A stretch of 7,575 bases of DNA. It comes from Bifidobacteriaceae bacterium (GTDB lineage Bacteria; Actinomycetota; Actinomycetes; Actinomycetales; WQXJ01). Each line of letters begins with the position of its first letter. The stretch's first letter is position 1. The position numbers and the translations under genes are program-made. Where the stretch lies: the NCBI GenBank assembly GCA_031278675.1, contig JAITJY010000043.1, positions 1 to 7,575 on the forward strand, written 5' to 3'. Positions 1 to 7,479 of this stretch are shown piece after piece. The notes under the pieces are model-generated. The model worked only from the letters and a program-made list of their open reading frames with translations. It was not told the DNA's origin and made no database searches.

Positions 1-2
1 TC

Positions 3-233
3 GGCAAACTGGGCGCCACCCTGGAGACGGCCGTCAAGCGTTACAACGCTTTGGTCGGCTCCCTGGAGGGTCGGGTGCTGCCGAGGGTGCGCCGCCTGGA
101 AGGATTCGACACCTCCAAACTGACCCTGGGGCAGATCGAGGGCGACAGCGCCCAAGTGCGCCAACTCAGGTCCTCAGAGCTCACCCGGTCAGCCGAAGGC
201 CCAGGTGTCCCCGCTCGCCACACCCTCCTTTGA
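3..233 (+). CDS. rmuC: RmuC-like DNA recombination protein, C-terminal end (partial)
   Basis: The frame is open from the left edge of the window to a TGA at 231-233, giving 76 residues of a C-terminus; the start lies outside. The visible part begins KLGATLETAVKRYN and continues ALVGSLEGRVLPRVRRLE. This matches the end of RmuC proteins, where a 'LG..L..AV..YN..VGSLE.RVLP.AR' helix closes the nuclease-like domain before a variable tail. RmuC proteins are predicted to have a restriction-endonuclease-like fold; in E. coli, loss of RmuC raises inversion between short repeats. The last 25 or so residues are low in recognisable motifs, as is usual for this tail. The gene converges on the minus-strand sugar operon and is probably unrelated to it in function. 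The call rests on the short C-terminal motif from memory, so identity is likely but not certain. Confidence 0.72.
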   Translation, partial: GKLGATLETAVKRYNALVGSLEGRVLPRVRRLEGFDTSKLTLGQIEGDSAQVRQLRSSELTRSAEGPGVPARHTLL

Positions 234-250
234 GGCCACGCGCGGAGATC

Positions 251-275
251 ACCGGCCGGGCCAAAGCCGTCCGGT
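251..275. terminator. Candidate hairpin between convergent genes
   Basis: ACCGG (251-255) pairs with CCGGT (271-275). After one mismatch, CGG (257-259) pairs with CCG (267-269), around a 7-base loop. It lies 17 bases after the rmuC-like stop and about 57 bases beyond the end of the minus-strand operon, so it could end transcription from either side. There is no good T-tract on either strand, only 'TTTG' after it on plus. It is therefore at best a weak intrinsic terminator of the GC-rich actinobacterial kind. Apart from this the 234-332 gap shows nothing. Confidence 0.35.
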
Positions 276-332
276 TTGAGCGGCACATAGCTGGCGGAGT
301 TGGAAAGCGGGCGAAGTCGAAGCCAAGGCTGG

Positions 333-357
333 CTACCGCAGTTCGCCCTGGCGGTAG
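333..357 (-). other. Hairpin spanning the stop codon of the last operon gene
   Basis: CTACCGC (333-339) and GCGGTAG (351-357) form a perfect 7-bp inverted repeat with an 11-base loop. On the minus strand the repeat covers the final codons and includes the TAG stop of the hydrolase-like gene. It could protect the 3' end of the operon mRNA or help termination together with the 251-275 hairpin. No U-tract follows. It may also be chance, given the GC content. Confidence 0.3.
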
Positions 358-1453
358 CGGCGCAACTCCGCGACCCGCGACCCGCCGGCCGCTTGGTCGT
401 TCAGCAAGTCCTTCCACGAGTAGACCAAGACGCCGTCGGTGCCGGCCCGCGCCGCTGCGGCCAGCGCTGTCCTCCATTCTTCGGGGGAGATGTCGCGGCG
501 CCGGCGGCCCGCCGCGTAGACGTCCTCCAAGTACTCGGCCTGCGCCTGCAAGCAGGCCAACAGCGGGCGCTGGGTTTGCGACCGCGCATCCGCCAGGCGC
601 GCTGGAATCCATGCGGCCGGATCACGCTTTTGGATTTGGAAGTAGAACATCAATTCGTAACAGTCGATTGCCGGGTCCAAATCGGCGAAGCGCTGGCCCA
701 GCACTTCTTCGACTGCGTTCCCGAAGTCCGACCCGCCCAAACCAGAAGCGTTGCAAATGACATCGCACCCGGGGTGAGCCTCGGCCGCAGCGCGGCGCAA
801 GCGCCGCGCCAAGGCGCCGACCCAGCGACATTTCCATGCCGTCCACTCGCGCCGCAACTCATGGGTCAGAACCCTGATCTTGTCTTGAGAGCCGCCAGCG
901 GGCAACGCCAAGCCGGTTTCGCCGGAGAACACCTCCAGGCACCGCTCACAAAAACAGTATTCCGGGATGTCCGCTCGCCTCGTCCCGGGCAACCACAGTT
1001 CCCAGAACGCTGGAAACCGCAGGAAGGACAGGAAGACGCCGTCCGGCTGGGTCGCCGCCACGGCCTCAGCGAAGCGCTCCAGTTTGGACTCCAAGTAGCT
1101 CGGGGACGTTGGGCAAATCCCGTAGTACCAGGTGAACGGCTTGAATTGGCGCCCGTGCTGGTCGACCGGCCTAGCTTTGGGGTCCCGCCGGAAGGTCTCC
1201 GGGCAGAAGGTTACGGCGGTCGACTGGTAGACCCTGACGCCGTGCTGTCGCAAGGCGTCCACCCAAGCGGCATCGTCATAGGCGGACTTGGGCGGAATCT
1301 GGGCGACGGCGCTGCCGGGAAGCGGGTCGATCAGATTCTGCACCAGCGCCAAGTCGACGCCCTGGGACGCCATGCGGGCCGCCGCTTCGACCATGCCCCA
1401 GCCGTAGTGGTTCGCCCACTCCCAGCCATAGGCCTTGACTCCCACGAGCGGCA

Positions 1454-1454
<1 letters not shown>
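333..1454 (-). CDS. Putative glycoside-hydrolase-like TIM-barrel protein with a CxCxxC motif
   Basis: A 373-residue protein with no signal peptide or membrane segment, so it should act in the cytoplasm. Its layout suggests a (beta/alpha)8 barrel of the poorly characterised 'family 10-like / hypothetical glycosyl hydrolase' group. An N-terminal strand with a substrate-facing look (GVKAYGWEW, residues 5-13) comes first. Then follow LALVQNLIDPLPG (35-47), a central PDGVFLSFLRFP strand (137-148), CFCERC (167-172), and a late strand GVLVYSWKDLL (341-351). In relatives the central strand usually reads 'DGI.LD.IRFP'; here a Ser (143) stands at the expected Asp position. No catalytic pair can be assigned with confidence. 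ATG at 1452-1454 shares one base with the ATPase stop (TGATG), with GGAGG at 1462-1466. It is thus translationally coupled to the ATPase and is the last operon gene. Inference: it cleaves or rearranges the imported sugar compound. The CDS is certain; the function is tentative. Confidence 0.68.
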
Positions 1455-2985
<1,531 letters not shown>

Positions 2986-2986
<1 letters not shown>

Positions 2987-3978
2987 CAGCCCCCCCAGGC
3001 CGGCGGGTAGTCGGCCACATTGGCCTTAGTGATGATCGGCAACGGGAGGTACTCGTTGGGCCGCGTCACCTTGTCCTTCTCGCCACGCAACCATTGGACG
3101 GCGGCTTCGACCGAACGCTCGCCTTGCGGCCGGGGGTCCTGATCAACGGTGCCGTGGATGTATCCGGCCTCGATTCCTTCGCGCACATCGAGCGGATAGT
3201 CCCCGACAATGAATTTGACGTCCTGACGTCCCGAGTCGTAGCCGTACTTGGCGGCGTTGGCCCCTTCCGGGCCTTGGTCGACGATGGCGTCGATGGCGCC
3301 TTTGGGGTATTTGCCCAGCCAGTCTTGGGTCAAGGAGAGCGCCTCCGCCGCGTCCCAGTTGGCTGTCTGCTCCTCAACGATCACGATCCCAGGATGGTCT
3401 TTCAAGACCTCGTCAAAGCCCTGCTTGCGCAGCAGTTGCGCGGAGGTGCCGAGCGCGCCCATCATGTAGGCCACTTTGGCGTTCTCGCCGACCGAATCAA
3501 CCAGCAGCTTGGCCTGCTGTCTCCCGAACTCGACATCGTCCGCCCCAATGAAGGTGACGACATCGGCGGCCTTGTCGTCCGCCCGGTTGTTGACCGCGAA
3601 TATCGGAATGCCCGCCTCCGCGGCTTTGCTCAACGCTGGGGCTATGCCCACGGCATCGGACGGGGTGACCAAAATTGCGTCGACCTTCTGCGAGACAAGC
3701 TGGCCGATCGCCGCGACCTCTGTCCCAATGTCATTCTTCCCGTCCACCAGGACCAGGGTCGCGCCCAGCTCGGCGGCGGCGTCCTGCTGTCCCTTGATGA
3801 AGTTGGTGTAGAACGGGTTCGAGACGTTCCAGATCATCGAACCTATGGTGAAAGCCTCGGATTCGGACGGCGAGCCACCTTCTTTAGGCGTCTCGGCGCC
3901 GCCGCAAGCGGTCAAGGCCAGGCTGGCGGCCGCGATACAGGCGACTGCCGCCGCCAGTTTCTTCGTTAGATGTTGCAT
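2986..3978 (-). CDS. CUT2 sugar ABC transporter substrate-binding lipoprotein (RbsB-like)
   Basis: A 330-residue periplasmic-binding-protein type receptor (Periplasmic_binding_4, type 1 fold). It has a lipoprotein signal: charged MQHLTKK, a hydrophobic stretch at 9-23, then lipobox LTAC with lipidated Cys25. A Gly/Ser/Pro-rich linker (26-42) tethers it to the outer face of the membrane. The fold starts at FTIGSMIWNVSNPFY (43-57), where NPFY is the family's first ligand-binding loop. DAILVTPSD (100-108), IPIFAVNNRAD (124-134), FIGADD (143-148) and TVDQDPRPQG (277-286) follow, matching the conserved strands and hinge of ribose-binding-protein relatives. The 'NNRAD' segment stands where ribose receptors carry 'DR', so I do not assign a sugar. 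ATG at 3976-3978 has GAAGGA five bases upstream (3984-3989). Its 89-base leader with hairpins separates it from the permease gene and may raise its expression relative to the membrane part. The stop overlaps the ATPase start. Confidence 0.95.
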
Positions 3979-3999
3979 TTGATTCCTTCAGTGGTTTTG

Positions 4000-4015
4000 G
4001 TCGGCCGGAGCCGAC
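4000..4015 (-). other. Intercistronic hairpin with UNCG-type loop before the binding-protein gene
   Basis: Perfect 6-bp stem GTCGGC/GCCGAC. Read on the minus (mRNA) strand the loop is UCCG closed by a C-G pair, which fits the very stable UNCG tetraloop class. It lies 10 bases upstream of the GAAGGA ribosome site, so it does not mask it. It could stabilise or delimit a processed mRNA beginning at the binding-protein gene, a common way to make more receptor than permease. Function is inference. Confidence 0.45.
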
Positions 4016-4030
4016 GTTTTTCTTGGACGC

Positions 4031-4052
4031 CGCCCGGTGGTTTGGCCGGGCG
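4031..4052 (-). other. Second intercistronic hairpin after the permease stop
   Basis: CGCCCGG (4031-4037) pairs perfectly with CCGGGCG (4046-4052) around an 8-base loop, starting 16 bases after the permease stop codon. In the mRNA direction it is followed by an A-rich stretch rather than U, so it is not a standard terminator. More likely it blocks 3'-to-5' decay of the kinase-permease part of the transcript, or partly attenuates. With the 4000-4015 hairpin it occupies most of the only non-coding gap inside the operon. Confidence 0.45.
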
Positions 4053-4067
4053 TCAAGCTGATGGCGG

Positions 4068-5015
4068 TCAAGTCCGCCTGCGCCGCTGGACGGTGTCGAT
4101 CGCCACCGCCACGATGATCACGGCGCCGGTGATGGCCGGTTGCCAATACGGAGAGATCCCGACTTGGTTGAGGGCGTTGGAGATCACCCCCAACAGAAGC
4201 GTGCCGACCACCACGTTGCGGATTCCGCCAACACCGCCGGTCAACGGCACGCCTGCGATCGCCACCGCCGCGATGGCCCCCAGCGGCCAACCGGCTGCGG
4301 CCGATGGCTGCCCTATGGACGTTTGGCTGAGCAGGATCAACCCGCCTATCGAAGCGGTCAGAGCCCCCAAAGTGTAGACGGCGATGGTGACGCGCGTGGT
4401 GCGCACCCCGGCCAACCGGGCGGCTTCGGCGTTGCCCCCGGTCGCGTAGATGTGTTGGCCGAAGACGGTCTTGCTGAGCAGGAGCCAGATGGCGGCCACA
4501 ACAACGGCGTAGATCACTGCGGCCATGGGCACTGGGCCGATCCGCCCGAGCCCAAAGAACGTGAACTCGTTGGGGACTCCGTAGACCGGCGTGGCGTTGG
4601 TGGCGACCATGAGCAGGCCGGAGACTAGCACCTGCATGCCGAGCGTGACCACAAAGGGGTTGATCCCGATAAGGGCGATGAGCGCTCCGTTGGCGGCGCC
4701 GACCGCCACGCCGACGGCCAGGGCGCCGATCACGCCTGGAACTATCCCGTACTGCGCCATCAGGTAAGCCCCGAAGACGGAGGAGGCGGCGCCGACGGAG
4801 CCGACAGACAGGTCGAACCCGCCTAACAGGATCATTAGGAGCATTCCCGCCGCGACCACGCCGATGATGGACTGTTGCTCCACGATGTTGATGAGGTTGG
4901 CGGGAGAGCGGAAGGTGGGCGATGCCGCGCTGAGGACCGCTACCAGCGCAATCAGGATTAGCAGCAGGGCATGGCGGGAGGCCAGTTTGCCCAGCCTCCC
5001 AACTATTAGGCTCAT
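4068..5015 (-). CDS. CUT2 sugar ABC transporter permease (RbsC-like)
   Basis: A 315-residue integral membrane protein of the BPD_transp_2 (ribose/xylose/galactose permease) family. It has about nine or ten hydrophobic segments, roughly at 16-30, 48-66, 71-88, 92-115, 119-139, 162-180, 210-231, 245-258, 266-282 and 293-307. Family hallmarks are GGFDLSVGS (65-73, usually GGIDLSVGS) and the cytoplasmic coupling-loop motif GGNAEAARLAGV (193-204). The later motif, normally close to 'ELDAIAAVVIGGTSL.GG', reads PLGAIAAVAIAGVPLTGG (244-261) and so lacks the usual acidic pair. A positively charged tail QRRRR ends the protein. It probably forms a homodimer, as there is only one permease gene. ATG at 5013-5015 overlaps the kinase stop (ATGA), with a strong GGAGG six bases upstream (5022-5026). 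It transports whatever the lipoprotein delivers. Confidence 0.95.
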   Translation of the reverse strand: MSLIVGRLGKLASRHALLLILIALVAVLSAASPTFRSPANLINIVEQQSIIGVVAAGMLLMILLGGFDLSVGSVGAASSVFGAYLMAQYGIVPGVIGALAVGVAVGAANGALIALIGINPFVVTLGMQVLVSGLLMVATNATPVYGVPNEFTFFGLGRIGPVPMAAVIYAVVVAAIWLLLSKTVFGQHIYATGGNAEAARLAGVRTTRVTIAVYTLGALTASIGGLILLSQTSIGQPSAAAGWPLGAIAAVAIAGVPLTGGVGGIRNVVVGTLLLGVISNALNQVGISPYWQPAITGAVIIVAVAIDTVQRRRRT

Positions 5016-5935
5016 TGCGAACCTCCGGGTTGGCTTGGCGCGGAACAGATCGCCCCGCGGATGGTTGCGGTTGGGGTCAGGCGGGACACGGCGATGCGCG
5101 GCGCGACCGGGACACTGCGGGCCACCAGTTCACGCAACTGCGGGAGGAAGGGCTCAAAGGCCCGCCCCACCGAGCCGTCCAGGATGACCAGCGCCGGGTC
5201 AGTCACGGCGCACGCGGCGCTGACGCAGGTGGCGAGCACTCTCAGCGCCGTCGCCACGACCTGAGCAGACAGCCGCTCCCCGGCCGCAGCCCTGGTGAAC
5301 ACCTCGCGGGCGGACCGGGGGGCGGCGGACTCATTCAGACCTTCGGCCCTGGCCAAGCGCAGCGCCGCCTCACTTATGCCCGGCCCGCTCAGGACGCGCT
5401 CGACTTCACTGAGCCCTTCGGCGGGCTCGCCGAGCCGGGCGAAGTCGGGGACAAGCGCCGCGAACTCCCCGGCCGCATGATGCGCCCCCCGCAACAGCCT
5501 CCCGTCAGAGACCACCGCCCCGCCAACGCCGGTGCCGATCGAGATCAGCGCGAAGTCCGCCACGCCTTGCGCGTCGCCGACGCGTTGCTCTGCGAGGGCG
5601 GCCAGATTGGCGTCGTTATCCACTTGGTGAGGCAACCCGATGTCCACCAGCGCCGCCCCTAGGTCGAAGGCGTCCCAGCCAATGTTCGGGCCGCGCATAG
5701 CTAGTCCGGTCGCGGGGTTGATCACCGCCGGCACGCCGACCACCAATGATGTCAGCCGGTGCCCGGCGCCGAGGGCGGACTCGGACAGCCAGTCGCACAC
5801 CTTCCGTAGCGCCAGCTCAGCCGAGCCCACCGCTCCGACTTGGAGTTTTCGTTCTGACAGGATGACGCCATTGAGCCCGGCGACCACGCCGTGACACTTG
5901 GTGCCTCCTAGGTCCACTGCCAACACTGCCTTCAA
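5012..5935 (-). CDS. ROK-family sugar kinase lacking the zinc motif
   Basis: A 307-residue ROK (repressor/ORF/kinase) protein, the usual length for a glucokinase-type sugar kinase. ATP-phosphate motif DLGGTK (8-13) is intact. VDNDAN (105-110) carries the catalytic Asp108, GTGVGG (134-139) is the second phosphate motif, and AAGEF (154-158) holds the sugar-contacting Glu157. It should phosphorylate an imported sugar in the cytoplasm. Oddity: the zinc-binding His two residues on is Ala160, and the CxCGxxGCxE cluster is absent. I place the start at TTG 5933-5935 because GGAGG (5941-5945) sits five bases before it and the protein then begins MKAVLAVDLGGTK, as in the family. An in-frame GTG at 5966-5968 would add 11 residues but has no ribosome site and abuts an inverted repeat. 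It is first in the operon; its stop overlaps the permease start. Substrate unknown. Confidence 0.9.
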   Translation of the reverse strand: MKAVLAVDLGGTKCHGVVAGLNGVILSERKLQVGAVGSAELALRKVCDWLSESALGAGHRLTSLVVGVPAVINPATGLAMRGPNIGWDAFDLGAALVDIGLPHQVDNDANLAALAEQRVGDAQGVADFALISIGTGVGGAVVSDGRLLRGAHHAAGEFAALVPDFARLGEPAEGLSEVERVLSGPGISEAALRLARAEGLNESAAPRSAREVFTRAAAGERLSAQVVATALRVLATCVSAACAVTDPALVILDGSVGRAFEPFLPQLRELVARSVPVAPRIAVSRLTPTATIRGAICSAPSQPGGSQ

Positions 5936-5940
5936 ACCAA

Positions 5941-5945
5941 CCTCC
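5941..5945 (-). promoter_or_regulatory. Ribosome binding site deciding the kinase start
   Basis: GGAGG on the minus strand, five bases before TTG 5935-5933. It is the only good Shine-Dalgarno near the kinase N-terminus and favours TTG over the upstream GTG at 5968-5966. Confidence 0.65.
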
Positions 5946-5968
5946 GGCCGAGTTCTTCTTTGAATCAC

Positions 5969-5989
5969 GAGTCGTTCGGAAAACGACTC
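5969..5989 (-). promoter_or_regulatory. Candidate operator: perfect 8-5-8 inverted repeat at the predicted transcription start
   Basis: GAGTCGTT (5969-5976) and AACGACTC (5982-5989) are perfect reverse complements with a 5-base spacer. The repeat starts about seven bases downstream of the predicted -10 box (5995-6000), where a bound repressor would block RNA polymerase. No U-tract follows it in the mRNA direction, so an operator is a better reading than a terminator. The neighbouring ROK regulator is the obvious candidate ligand. This is inference from position and symmetry. Confidence 0.6.
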
Positions 5990-5993
5990 CCGC

Positions 5994-6016
5994 CAATCTA
6001 GTTTCAGATTGCAATC
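5994..6016 (-). promoter_or_regulatory. Nested inverted repeats overlapping the operon promoter
   Basis: CAATCT (5994-5999) and AGATTG (6006-6011) form a perfect 6-6-6 inverted repeat that covers the -10 box. Sharing bases with it, GATTGCAATC (6007-6016) is a perfect 10-bp palindrome inside the -35/-10 spacer. These AT-richer sequences stand out in a GC-rich genome and may be a second operator, for the same regulator or another one. Confidence 0.45.
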
Positions 6017-6023
6017 AAATCAA
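5995..6023 (-). promoter_or_regulatory. Predicted promoter of the kinase-transporter-hydrolase operon
   Basis: On the minus strand a TTGATT -35 box (6023-6018) and a TAGATT -10 box (6000-5995) are separated by exactly 17 bases. Each matches four of six bases of the sigma-70-type consensus. Transcription would start near 5988, giving a leader of about 50 bases before the TTG start. The position, in the only gap upstream of the five-gene operon, supports it. Confidence 0.55.
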
Positions 6024-6064
6024 GCCCACGCACGCCTCCGCTCACGCTTGTTACCGGATTGTTA

Positions 6065-6087
6065 CCTGGCGGCGCCCCGCGCCCAGG
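6065..6087 (-). terminator. Candidate terminator after the ROK regulator
   Basis: CCTG (6065-6068) pairs with CAGG (6084-6087) and GGCGC (6071-6075) with GCGCC (6079-6083). This gives nine pairs with a two-base bulge and a 3-base loop. It begins 14 bases after the regulator stop codon. There is no U-tract, as is common in high-GC actinobacteria, so termination strength is uncertain. It would separate the regulator transcript from the operon. Confidence 0.4.
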
Positions 6088-6101
6088 CTCCAGGAGGCCC
6101 C

Positions 6102-7283
6102 TCAGTGATGCGCTCCCAGCGTCAACAACCGCTCCGCCGCCAGGCCCACGGCAGGCAGATCATCCAGGTACTGCGCCGGGACGCCGAGGTCCGCGTAAGA
6201 CTCGCGCAGCCCCAGCACCACCGCGCCCACCACTGACGCGAAGCGCCCCAGCCGCGCCGGAACCAAGGCGGGCGCCACTCTGAAGATGCGCTCCAGCGCC
6301 AGCCGGTGATTCGCCAAATCGGCGTTCAAGTGCTGCGATATCGATCCGCCCAGCACCACCAACTCTGGTTCGCAAGCAGCCACCACCGCCCCGAGAGCCA
6401 CCAACAACGCCTGATCGAACTGCCTGCGCACTTCGGCCAACGGCGCAGGCGCGTCAGGGGCGAAGACCGCCTCGGCCGAATCAAGGAGGACCCCAGCGTC
6501 TTTGGCGCGACGCAAGATGGCCGCTTCGGTGACCATCTGCTCCAAACGCGTGCCCAAGGGGCCCACCGGCAACTGGCCGAACTCTCCCACAACACCGTGT
6601 CGGCCGCGCAACAGCCGCCCCTCAATGGCGATCGCGGCGCCCAGACCCGTTCCCAGCGACACCAGGGCGGCGGTCGAACTGCCCTGCGCCGCCCCGAACC
6701 GCCGCTCCCCGACCAGCGCGGCGTTCGCGTCGTTCTCCAGCACCACCGGCCAAGGGATGTGGGCGCGGAAGGCCTCCAAAAAGCGGCCGTCCTCAACTTG
6801 CGGCAGGTTTGGCGAGTTGGAGATGGTCTGCTCCAACCCACTGACGGCACCTGGTATCACCAACACCGCCCGCCGCACGTTCCCCGCGTTGTCTCCGACC
6901 ACGCGCACCGTTGCGCGGGCGGCCCACATGCCCAACTCGTCCGCCGCCAAGTCGATGGGGGTGGGTTCTGCGTGCGCGTCACGCGGATCGCCCACCAGAT
7001 CGGTCAGAAGCACCCGCGTTGTCGAAGCCCCGAGTTTGACACCAACAGCCAGTTCCCGGTCGGCTGCCAGGTCCAACAGCAGTTCTCTGCGGCCGCGCTT
7101 GTCCGCCGCCACCTCTCCGACCTCTCGCACCAGGCCTTCGGCCCGTAGCTGGGCCACCACACGAGTGACTGTCGCAGGTGACAGGCCAGCGGCTCTGGCG
7201 AGTTGTTTGCGGCTGGTCGGGCGGTGGCGGAGCAATTCTCCCAACACCGCGCCTCTGTTCATCGTGCGCAAGCCTTGGACCAC
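6102..7283 (-). CDS. ROK-family transcriptional regulator (NagC/Mlc/XylR type), zinc motif lost
   Basis: A 393-residue protein: an N-terminal winged helix followed by a ROK sugar-sensing domain. The helix-turn-helix spans about residues 24-50 (SRKQLARAAGLSPATVTRVV, then the end of the recognition helix). A wing with KRGRRELLL (62-70) follows. In the ROK domain the first phosphate motif is broken: GVKLGAST (81-88) has Lys where kinases have Asp, so it should not be a kinase. LENDANAAL (182-190) and GTGLGAAI (211-218) are kept. GEFGQLPVGP (233-242) has Gln237 in place of the zinc His, and GTRLEQ (244-249) replaces the Cys cluster. I chose GTG 7281-7283 because AAGGGGA lies four bases upstream and the product keeps the family's 'LR..NR' lead-in; ATG at 7260-7262 is a weaker alternative. 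It probably represses the operon next to it, and possibly itself, with a sugar as inducer. Confidence 0.9.
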   Translation of the reverse strand: MVQGLRTMNRGAVLGELLRHRPTSRKQLARAAGLSPATVTRVVAQLRAEGLVREVGEVAADKRGRRELLLDLAADRELAVGVKLGASTTRVLLTDLVGDPRDAHAEPTPIDLAADELGMWAARATVRVVGDNAGNVRRAVLVIPGAVSGLEQTISNSPNLPQVEDGRFLEAFRAHIPWPVVLENDANAALVGERRFGAAQGSSTAALVSLGTGLGAAIAIEGRLLRGRHGVVGEFGQLPVGPLGTRLEQMVTEAAILRRAKDAGVLLDSAEAVFAPDAPAPLAEVRRQFDQALLVALGAVVAACEPELVVLGGSISQHLNADLANHRLALERIFRVAPALVPARLGRFASVVGAVVLGLRESYADLGVPAQYLDDLPAVGLAAERLLTLGAHH

Positions 7284-7287
7284 AAGT

Positions 7288-7294
7288 TCCCCTT
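7288..7294 (-). promoter_or_regulatory. Ribosome binding site deciding the regulator start
   Basis: AAGGGGA on the minus strand, four bases before GTG 7283-7281. The later ATG (7262-7260) has no comparable site, so the GTG start is preferred. Confidence 0.5.
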
Positions 7295-7313
7295 TGGTGT
7301 CAGTCTGCACACA

Positions 7314-7342
7314 AATATATCCCCTGCCCGTTGCGCGAACAA
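7314..7342 (-). promoter_or_regulatory. Predicted promoter of the ROK regulator
   Basis: TATATT (7319-7314, five of six consensus bases) lies 17 bases from a weak TTGTTC -35 (7342-7337). Transcription would start near 7307, about 24 bases before the GTG start, leaving room for the ribosome site. The AT-rich patch is conspicuous in this GC-rich stretch. A CGTTG-N6-CAACG inverted repeat (7329-7344) overlaps the -35 and could be an autoregulatory operator. Confidence 0.5.
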
Positions 7343-7479
7343 CGCGCCGGGCCTGGGCCTGATCGTCGTCGCCAACTCGACGACCGGCCTGGCGCCGCTG
7401 CGACGACAGCCCTGCGGCGGCATCGGGCCCAGCCGGCCAAGGCGACCCCGCGGCCACCGGCGGCGGACAGCGGCCGAGC

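Noticed and set aside
4000..4020. Plus-strand intrinsic terminator shape: GC stem followed by GTTTTT
   Set aside because: On the plus strand it looks like a textbook terminator, but no plus-strand gene lies upstream. It could end an antisense transcript, but nothing else in the sequence supports one.
5936..5968. GTG at 5966-5968 as the kinase start
   Set aside because: It has no ribosome site and touches the inverted repeat; TTG 5935-5933 has GGAGG at ideal spacing and gives the family's normal N-terminus. It remains possible.
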